Positions 15,659 to 20,722 of a DNA stretch of 20,722 nt are shown one piece after another. The stretch spans positions 1 to 20,722 of the forward strand of contig CATXUX010000051.1 of the NCBI GenBank assembly GCA_958402795.1, written 5' to 3'. The notes below the pieces were generated by a model that was not told where the DNA came from, did no database searches, and saw only the letters and a program-made list of their open reading frames with translations. The DNA is from an uncultured Lachnospiraceae bacterium. GTDB lineage: Bacteria > Bacillota > Clostridia > Lachnospirales > Lachnospiraceae. Each line of letters starts with the position of its first letter. The stretch's first letter is position 1. A program made the translations under genes and the position numbers.

Positions 15659-15687
15659 TTGACTGCGCAGGATTCATATGCTACTAT
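15659..15687 (+). promoter_or_regulatory. Promoter of the ABC transporter/GH32 operon
   Basis: TTGACT (15659-15664) and TACTAT (15682-15687) with a 17-bp spacer. The predicted start near 15694 falls directly before operator O2. Confidence 0.75.
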
Positions 15688-15699
15688 AAACACGTAAAG

Positions 15700-15721
15700 T
15701 AACCGATTACTTTACCGGTTA
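15700..15721. promoter_or_regulatory. LacI-type operator O2 (paired palindromes)
   Basis: TAACCGATTA (15700-15709) and TTACCGGTTA (15712-15721) repeat the layout of O1, again with centres 12 bp apart. The site covers the first transcribed bases of the operon, a position for simple steric repression. O1 and O2 are inverted relative to each other and about 127 bp apart centre to centre, so repression by looping is possible. Confidence 0.78.
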
Positions 15722-15778
15722 CAAAAATCGAAATCAGGGAGAAAAGCAAGAGGCATGAAAAGGGAGGAGGACAATTTC

Positions 15779-17155
15779 ATGAAACAGAAAGTCTTGAAAA
15801 AATGGATTGCTTTGATTCTCGCGGCGGGACTGGCGGCGACGGCGCTGACCGGCTGTACGTTCGGATTTGCCAGTGATCCGGACGATCCGAATGAAGTGGA
15901 GGAAGAGGTTCCGATCGATATGTCGGTGGATTCCTTCGAATACGATCCGTCGCTGAGCGGAACAAGCATCACACTGTTGAACTCCAAGGCAGAGATTCAG
16001 GTGGCGCTGGAAGAGATGAGCGAGGTATTTGAGGAGAAATCCGGCGTTCACGTGGAGGTGATGCCGGTTACGGACGGAGATTCCCCGTATACCAAAGTCG
16101 TAAGCCTTTACAATTCGGGAAATCCGCCGACACTGTCGATCCTGGATACGACCGATGTGATCGCACTTGCCGAAGAGAAGGCGGCGGATCTGACCGACGA
16201 GGCATGGACGGCAGAGACGGAAGAATATCTGACCTGGGTGAACGGGAAAGTGTACAGTTTCCCGCTGTGTATCGAAGGGCGCGGACTGATTTATAATAAG
16301 GCGGTGATCGAGGAAGCGCTGGGCGAGCCGTTTGACCCGTCTTCGATCCGCACGCTGGATGACTTTACGGAATTCCTTGACCGGCTGGTGGACGCAGGGA
16401 TCGAGAAACCGGTATCGCTGGCGAAAGAAGACTGGTCCGTGGGCGCTCATCATCTGTAGTACATCTATGAGACCTATGACGGAACGTCTGAGGGCGCGCA
16501 GGAGATCATCGAAGCGCTCAAGGACGGCAGCGTGGATCTGGAGGACTACGACAGAATGTCAGAATTTCTGGATATGTTTGATGTTCTGAAAGAGTACAAT
16601 GTGGCGAAAGCCGATCCGCTTGGCGCGGACTATGATGAGATGGCGATCGACCTGGTCGACGGGAAAACGGCGTTATGGTTCAACGGAAACTGGGCATGGC
16701 CCAATCTGGAGGAAGCGGGAGCTGACGACGAGGATGAATACGGATTCCTTCCGTATTTCCTGAACAACGACGAAGATGATTTCGCGAATCAGAAGATCCA
16801 GGCGTCTCCTTCCAAGCAGATCATGCTGGACAGCCAGTACGCGACCGAAGAGCAGCAGGCCGCGGCGAAGGAGTTTTTGAACTGGATCGTATACAGCGAG
16901 ATCGGACAGCAGATGCTCGTATACCGGTGCAGCATCATCCCGCCGTTTAAGAACAATCCGTATGAGCCGGTTGATCCGCTGAGCCGGGATATCTATGAAA
17001 AGGTGCAGAACGGCGAAGTGTTCAACGCGTCGGCGATCGTGCCGAACGACCACTGGTTCGTGCTTGGCGCATCCATGCAGAAGTATCTTGCAGACCGGTG
17101 CGACAGGGAAGAACTGATGGAAGACATTAAAAATTACTGGGCGCAGCAGGAATAG
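15779..17155 (+). pseudogene. ABC sugar-binding lipoprotein gene interrupted by an in-frame TAG
   Basis: An extracellular solute-binding lipoprotein of the carbohydrate class (MsmE/MalE type), meant to deliver a fructoside to the two permeases that follow. The ATG at 15779 follows GGGAGGAGG. The signal has the lipobox LTGC, with C26 as the lipidated residue. Codon 227 (16457-16459) is TAG, but the frame continues without any other stop to 17155, giving 458 codon positions, a normal length. The sequence after the stop is clearly the second lobe (WFNGNWAWPNLEEAG, then TEEQQAAAKEFLNWIVYSEIGQQ). A single C-to-T change from CAG would explain it. The truncated 226-residue product lacks the second lobe and should not bind sugar. 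The second half has no good start site. A sequencing error or read-through cannot be excluded. Confidence 0.88.
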
Positions 17156-17171
17156 AAAAGAGGAATGTGAC

Positions 17172-18044
17172 ATGAGAAAGACAAGTAAAGGAAAAGATTT
17201 CTGTATATTTGCACTGCCGGGAATGTTCTGTTTCTTCGCAGTGGTGATCATACCGTTTGTCTATGGCGTATACCTGACATTTACAGACTGGGACGGCGTG
17301 GCAAAGGTAAAGAACTTTATCGGATTAAAGAACTATGCAGGCGTGATGCAGGATAAAGCATTCTGGTCTTCCCTGCTCCTCACGTTTAAATATGTGATCG
17401 TTGTTGTCATTCTGGTCAATGTCCTTGCGTTTGCGATCGCCTATCTGCTGACAAGAGGATTCAAGGGACAGAACTTCTTCCGGGCAGGATTCTTTACCCC
17501 GAACCTGATCGGCGGGATCGTGCTTGGATATATCTGGCAGTTTGTATTTTCACGGGTATTTGTAAGCATCGGGGAGAGCACAGGCTGGAGTCTTTTTGAG
17601 GCGTCCTGGCTGTCGGATCCGAACAAGGCGTTTGCCGCAATGGTCCTTGTGTCTGTATGGCAGTTGTCCGGATATATGATCCTGATCTATGTGGCAGGAT
17701 TTATGGGACTGAGCGAGGACGTGATGGAAGCGGCAAGCATCGACGGAGCGTCCGGCTGGATCAAGATGAAAAACATTGTCCTGCCGCTGATGATGTCCTC
17801 GATCACGATCTGCCTGTTCCTGACTCTGTCCCGCGCGTTCATGGTTTACGATGTGAACCTGTCGTTGACGGCAGGAGGACCTTACGGAACGACAGAGATG
17901 GCGGCAATGCACGTATATGAAAAAGCATTTACATCCAGACAGTTCGGCGTAGGCCAGGCAGAAGCACTCATTTTGTTCATTGTAGTGGCGTGCATCAGCG
18001 GACTGCAGGTATATCTGACAAAGAAACAGGAGGTGGAAGCATAA
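17172..18044 (+). CDS. ABC sugar transporter permease (MalF/MsmF/UgpA type)
   Basis: 290 residues with six main membrane segments. The EAA loop that docks to the ATPase is visible (EAASIDGASGWIKMKNIVLP, about residues 187-206), the hallmark of binding-protein-dependent importers of the carbohydrate-1 class. The protein begins with a short basic cytosolic end and PGMFCFFAVVIIPFVYGVYL, typical of MalF-like subunits without the long periplasmic loop. The ATG follows GAGGAATGTG, 16 bases after the broken binding-protein gene, so its translation should not depend on the second half of that gene, though polarity from the TAG is possible. It forms a heterodimeric channel with the next gene product; the ATPase is not in the window. 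Confidence 0.93.
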   Translation: MRKTSKGKDFCIFALPGMFCFFAVVIIPFVYGVYLTFTDWDGVAKVKNFIGLKNYAGVMQDKAFWSSLLLTFKYVIVVVILVNVLAFAIAYLLTRGFKGQNFFRAGFFTPNLIGGIVLGYIWQFVFSRVFVSIGESTGWSLFEASWLSDPNKAFAAMVLVSVWQLSGYMILIYVAGFMGLSEDVMEAASIDGASGWIKMKNIVLPLMMSSITICLFLTLSRAFMVYDVNLSLTAGGPYGTTEMAAMHVYEKAFTSRQFGVGQAEALILFIVVACISGLQVYLTKKQEVEA

Positions 18045-18904
18045 TGAAACAGACGACGGTCGGAGGAACAAAAAGAAAAGCAGCGAACATTCTCGCAATG
18101 ACGGGAATGATCATCATCTTCATTGCATATATGTTTCCGTTTCTCATGGTTGTGATCAACTCCCTGAAACAGAAACGCGATATCATCAAGAGTCCGTTTT
18201 CCTGGCTGTTTACGATCAAAGGCCTGTCCTTTGACAACTTTGTAAAAGCATTTCAGCAGATGGACTTCCTGAATGCGTTCAAAAATTCACTGATCGTAAC
18301 GGTTTCTGCAACCGTACTGGTCACCCTGCTCGCGGCAATGCTGGCATACTATATTGTCCGCAATAACAACCTAATCTCCCGGATCACATTTGCCCTGATG
18401 ATTGCGTCCATGATCATCCCGTTCCAGGCGATCATGATCCCGCTGGTCAGCATTTACGGCGGTACACTGAATATTCTGAATCATAGAATTACACTGATTT
18501 TTATGCATACCGGATTTTCCATGGCAATGTCGGTATTCATGTTCCACGGCTTTATCAAGGGAAATGTCCCGACTGCGCTGGAAGAGGCGGCATACATCGA
18601 CGGCTGCACACATACACAGACATTTTTTAAGATTGTACTGCCGCTGCTGAAACCGATCATCTCCACAATGGTAATCCTGAACGCCATGGCATTCTGGAAC
18701 GATTTCCTTCTGCCGTCGCTTGTACTGACGGATAAGGATCTCTTCACACTGCCGCTTTCTACATATAGTTTTTATGGTACCTATTCGGCGGACTACGGTA
18801 CGATCATGGCAGGACTGCTGCTGTGCGTGATCCCGATCCTGATCCTGTATGTGGTACTGCAGAAGCAGATCATTGGCGGCGTTGTTGCCGGAGCAGTGAA
18901 GTAA
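18044..18904 (+). CDS. ABC sugar transporter permease (MalG/MsmG/UgpE type)
   Basis: 286 residues, six membrane segments, second half of the importer channel. The EAA loop is EEAAYIDGCTHTQTFFKIVLP (around 184-204, E-E-A-A then D-G and I-V-L-P). MVVINSLKQKRDIIKSPFSW after TM1 and the end ILYVVLQKQIIGGVVAGAVK are the standard MalG-type start and tail. The chosen ATG overlaps the TAA of the preceding permease by one base (TAATG), with AGGAGGT upstream inside that gene, so the two are translationally coupled. An in-frame TTG or ATG further upstream lies inside the other permease and is not used. Substrate is inferred as sucrose or short fructans from the GH32 gene downstream. Confidence 0.93.
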   Translation: MKQTTVGGTKRKAANILAMTGMIIIFIAYMFPFLMVVINSLKQKRDIIKSPFSWLFTIKGLSFDNFVKAFQQMDFLNAFKNSLIVTVSATVLVTLLAAMLAYYIVRNNNLISRITFALMIASMIIPFQAIMIPLVSIYGGTLNILNHRITLIFMHTGFSMAMSVFMFHGFIKGNVPTALEEAAYIDGCTHTQTFFKIVLPLLKPIISTMVILNAMAFWNDFLLPSLVLTDKDLFTLPLSTYSFYGTYSADYGTIMAGLLLCVIPILILYVVLQKQIIGGVVAGAVK

Positions 18905-18919
18905 TCCATACAAGTATGG

Positions 18920-18953
18920 CAGAGAGGACCCGGCAGATCAGGCGTCCTCTCTG
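18920..18953 (+). promoter_or_regulatory. Intra-operon hairpin that can compete with the GH32 ribosome binding site
   Basis: CAGAGAGGAC (18920-18929) pairs with GTCCTCTCTG (18944-18953), a 10-bp stem with a 14-nt loop. There is no T-run, so it is not a standard terminator. The right arm contains GTCCTCT (18944-18950), which is also complementary to AGAGGAC (19006-19012), the likely Shine-Dalgarno of the GH32 gene. A processing or stability element, or translational control, is possible. Confidence 0.5.
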
Positions 18954-19019
18954 TCTGTAGATATGTCGGATAAGGCATAAGAAAATATAGACAGAGACAG
19001 ATCATAGAGGACAGGGAAT

Positions 19020-20345
19020 ATGAGCAGAGACAGAATACACGTAAAGGCACCGAAGAACTGGATCAATGATCCGAACGGTTTTATCTATTATAAAGGAATT
19101 TATCATTTGTTTTATCAGCATTTTCCGTATGCTCCGCAGTGGGGAACCATGCACTGGGGGCATGCGGTGAGCAAGGATCTGGTGAACTGGGAACATCAGG
19201 GGATTGCACTGTATCCAACAAAATACGAGGATCAGAACGGCTGCTTCTCCGGAAGCGCGGTGGAATATGAGGACCGGATGTACCTTTTCTATACCGGAGT
19301 GCATTATCTCAAGCCGGATCCGGAGAACATTCACTGCTGTCTGGATCATCAGATGGAATCCGCCCAGCTTATGATCTCCTCGGAGGACGGGATGCAGTTC
19401 GACAATCTGCAGGGAAAGCAGGCGGTCATTCCCGTGATCAGAGATCCAAAGATCGGCGACAGAACAGATACGAGAGATCCGAAGGTATGGAGAGGAACAG
19501 ACGCATGGTATCTGGTACTCGGCAGCAACAGCGGGCAGGGAAACGGAAAACTTCTCTTTTACAAAAGCGAGAACCTGACAGACTGGTCGTTTGTCAACAG
19601 CGCGGAGAAAGGCACAGAATTCGGCTATATGTGGGAATGCCCGGATTATTTTGAAACAGACGGGCAGCAGGTGCTTGTTCTCTCCCCGATGGGAATTCTC
19701 AAGGACGGAAAACGGGAAGAAAACCAGACAATCTGCATGACGGTGAAGTTTGATGAAAGCACTTGCTCTATGAAGATTCCGGATGAATATCAATTTCTGG
19801 ATTACGGACTGGATCTTTATGCGCCCCAGAGTACGCTGGATGCAGAAGGCAGAAGAATACTGACGGCATGGCTTCGGATGCCCGAAGCCGTAGACGGAAC
19901 CTGGTCGGGGATGTTTTGCATCCCCCGGGTCGTGGAAGTAGAAAACGGGCATATCTATTTCCGCGTACATCCCAATATAGAGAACCTGTTTACCAGAAAA
20001 ATAGATTCCGCAGAAGAAGCCGGTACGGACGGCTATAAGATCAGCGCGGATATCCGGGACGGGGAAAAGATCAACGTCGGAGGATACCGGATTTCCCGAA
20101 AAGGAAACCAGATTGTTACAGACCGGACAGACGTATTCCCGGCAAACGAGGAGTACCGCATGCAGTTTTCCTCGCCGGAAATGAAAGACGGAAATCATCT
20201 GGATGTCTATGTGGACCAAAACATGATAGAAGTTTACATAAACAAAGGAGAATATGTAATCAGCAACTACGTATGCGGACTGCACGATGAAATCCGGACA
20301 GACTGCGCCGGAGGGATTCAGATCTATACAACCGAAGCCGTGTAA
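19020..20345 (+). CDS. GH32 beta-fructofuranosidase (sucrase/sucrose-6-phosphate hydrolase class)
   Basis: 441 residues, no signal peptide, so it acts in the cytoplasm on imported sucrose or short fructo-oligosaccharides, releasing fructose. The three GH32 catalytic motifs are present: WINDPNG with nucleophile D17, the RDP motif with D153 (TDTRDPKVW), and the EC motif with acid/base E206 (MWECPD). A five-bladed propeller (about 1-300) is followed by a smaller C-terminal beta-sandwich (about 320-440) ending in the typical EVYINKGEYVIS. Length is slightly short but complete. The ATG at 19020 has AGAGG at 19006 as its best ribosome binding site. It is the last gene of the LacI-controlled operon. 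Because it follows an ABC importer and not a PTS, unphosphorylated sucrose or fructans are the likelier substrate; no fructokinase is in the window. Confidence 0.93.
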   Translation: MSRDRIHVKAPKNWINDPNGFIYYKGIYHLFYQHFPYAPQWGTMHWGHAVSKDLVNWEHQGIALYPTKYEDQNGCFSGSAVEYEDRMYLFYTGVHYLKPDPENIHCCLDHQMESAQLMISSEDGMQFDNLQGKQAVIPVIRDPKIGDRTDTRDPKVWRGTDAWYLVLGSNSGQGNGKLLFYKSENLTDWSFVNSAEKGTEFGYMWECPDYFETDGQQVLVLSPMGILKDGKREENQTICMTVKFDESTCSMKIPDEYQFLDYGLDLYAPQSTLDAEGRRILTAWLRMPEAVDGTWSGMFCIPRVVEVENGHIYFRVHPNIENLFTRKIDSAEEAGTDGYKISADIRDGEKINVGGYRISRKGNQIVTDRTDVFPANEEYRMQFSSPEMKDGNHLDVYVDQNMIEVYINKGEYVISNYVCGLHDEIRTDCAGGIQIYTTEAV

Positions 20346-20414
20346 GCAGAAAAAGTACATCGGAATCGTGAAAAAAGCGAATTCGGGAAAAGATGGAAAA
20401 AAACAGAAAACTAC

Positions 20415-20443
20415 TTGCAAATTCGCGAGAACTGTGATATGAT
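20415..20443 (+). promoter_or_regulatory. Promoter of the tRNA operon
   Basis: TTGCAA (20415-20420) and TATGAT (20438-20443) with a 17-bp spacer, preceded by TGTGA; start predicted near 20450. The 69 bases between the GH32 stop and this promoter show no gene or terminator that I can recognise. Confidence 0.75.
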
Positions 20444-20447
20444 TTAG

Positions 20448-20473
20448 TCTGCCGTCGGACGTCCGGCGGCAGA
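20448..20473 (+). other. Perfect hairpin at the 5' end of the tRNA transcript
   Basis: TCTGCCGTCGGAC (20448-20460) folds onto GTCCGGCGGCAGA (20461-20473) with one T-G wobble and no spare loop bases. It begins almost at the predicted transcription start and ends 12 nt before the tRNA. No T-run follows. It may be a precursor leader stem that guides processing, or a relic of a terminator for the upstream gene. Confidence 0.55.
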
Positions 20474-20485
20474 AACAGTCACAAT

Positions 20486-20557
20486 GGCTCCGTGGTCAAG
20501 CGGTTAAGACATCGCCCTTTCACGGCGGTAACACGGGTTCGATTCCCGTCGGAGTCA
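20486..20557 (+). tRNA. tRNA-Glu (anticodon TTC)
   Basis: Acceptor stem GGCTCCG pairs with CGGAGTC (one G-T wobble), discriminator A20557. The anticodon arm is CCGCC-type with loop CTTTCAC, anticodon TTC. The T-arm is ACGGGTTCGATTCCCGT. CCA is not encoded. First gene of the tRNA operon. Confidence 0.96.
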
Positions 20558-20565
20558 GTTCTTAG

Positions 20566-20658
20566 AAAACTAAATATGCCGATGTGGCTCAATTCAATAA
20601 GATTGACCACGTCAATCGCAGGCAGAGCGCGGATTACAAATCAGTTGCTCTGCAGAAA
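20566..20658 (+). pseudogene. Scrambled tRNA-Thr-derived segment
   Basis: GCCGATGTGGCTCAATT (20578-20594) equals the first 17 bases of the tRNA-Thr at 20671, and 12 bases before it match too (29 bases, one mismatch, period 93). After that the sequence departs: it contains a short perfect hairpin (GATTGAC 20601-20607/GTCAATC 20611-20617) and then, at 20632-20653, an inverted copy (21 of 22 bases) of the D-arm to anticodon-arm part of tRNA-Thr (20689-20710). There is no matching 3' acceptor strand, so no functional tRNA can fold. The spacing fits a former tandem tRNA-Thr gene. Confidence 0.75.
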
Positions 20659-20670
20659 AAAACTGAATAT

Positions 20671-20722
20671 GCCGATGTGGCTCAATTGGCAGAGCAGCTG
20701 ATTTGTAATCAGCAGGTTATCG
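20671..20722 (+). tRNA. tRNA-Thr (anticodon TGT), cut by window end
   Basis: Acceptor 5' strand GCCGATG, D-arm GGCTCAATTGGCAGAGC, and anticodon arm GCTGATTTGTAATCAGC with TGT at the anticodon position. The T-arm and 3' end lie outside the window. Confidence 0.93.

Noticed and set aside
16457..16459. TAG as a recoded codon (pyrrolysine-like)
   Set aside because: Binding proteins of this class have no reason for a special residue here, no recoding signal is apparent, and a one-base change from CAG explains it more simply. It cannot be fully excluded from this window.
16532..17155. Second half of the sugar-binding protein as a separate gene starting at GTG 16532
   Set aside because: It is in the same frame as the first half, lacks a ribosome binding site and a signal peptide, and corresponds to the second lobe of one protein, so it is part of the interrupted gene.
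20492..20701. 69-codon open frame across the tRNA genes
   Set aside because: It runs through tRNA-Glu and tRNA-Thr sequences and has no ribosome binding site.

Overview
The window looks like the chromosome of a gut-type Clostridia member, most likely Lachnospiraceae. This rests on the mix of genes: a YqhD/butanol-dehydrogenase-type Fe-ADH, a MATE pump behind a structured leader, an AgrC/LytTR-type two-component system, large secreted proteins ending in V-x-T-G-D plus a membrane tail, AGGAGG-type ribosome binding sites, and tRNA genes that lack an encoded CCA. The species cannot be fixed from the sequence alone.

Layout. (1) 1-1450: tRNA-Asn with an AT-rich terminator, then an iron-dependent alcohol dehydrogenase. 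(2) 1475-3017: a MATE efflux gene behind a ~175-nt leader. The leader has the layout and gene context expected of a guanidine-IV (mepA-type) riboswitch, with two mutually exclusive folds. (3) 3019-3493: a long imperfect inverted repeat, then a CsoR-type copper repressor (minus strand) with its own promoter and operator; the -35 box of that promoter contains the stop codon of the kinase gene upstream. (4) 3490-5571 (minus): a GHKL histidine kinase and a LytTR response regulator, tightly coupled. (5) 5740-14366 (plus, divergent from the regulators): a probable five-gene cell-envelope operon. It holds a YjdF/DUF2238-like membrane protein, a 2016-residue surface protein, a single-pass membrane protein, a secreted beta-rich protein and a small protein with a V-M-T-G-D tail. 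A perfect 10-bp dyad lies in the divergent intergenic region. (6) 14414-20345: a sucrose/fructoside locus. It has a divergent LacI-family repressor, two paired-palindrome operators, an ABC sugar-binding lipoprotein gene broken by one in-frame TAG, two permeases and a GH32 beta-fructosidase. The ABC ATPase is not in the window and is presumably supplied by a shared MsmK-type protein elsewhere. (7) 20415-20722: a tRNA operon with tRNA-Glu, a scrambled tRNA-Thr-derived segment, and tRNA-Thr cut by the window end.

How the genes work together. The LytTR/GHKL pair is a natural candidate to control the divergent envelope operon. That operon resembles, in gene-size pattern only, the csc (WxL/LPXTG) clusters of other Gram-positives. 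The giant protein combines a calcium-type beta-propeller, two copies of a glycine-rich beta module that resembles aerolysin/ETX-MTX2 pore-formers, FnIII, Ig-like, Listeria-Bacteroides and GLUG repeats, and a wall-anchor tail. In the sugar locus, LacI would repress import and hydrolysis until a fructoside is present, but in this strain the binding protein is apparently truncated, so the importer is probably non-functional unless the stop is read through or is a sequencing error.
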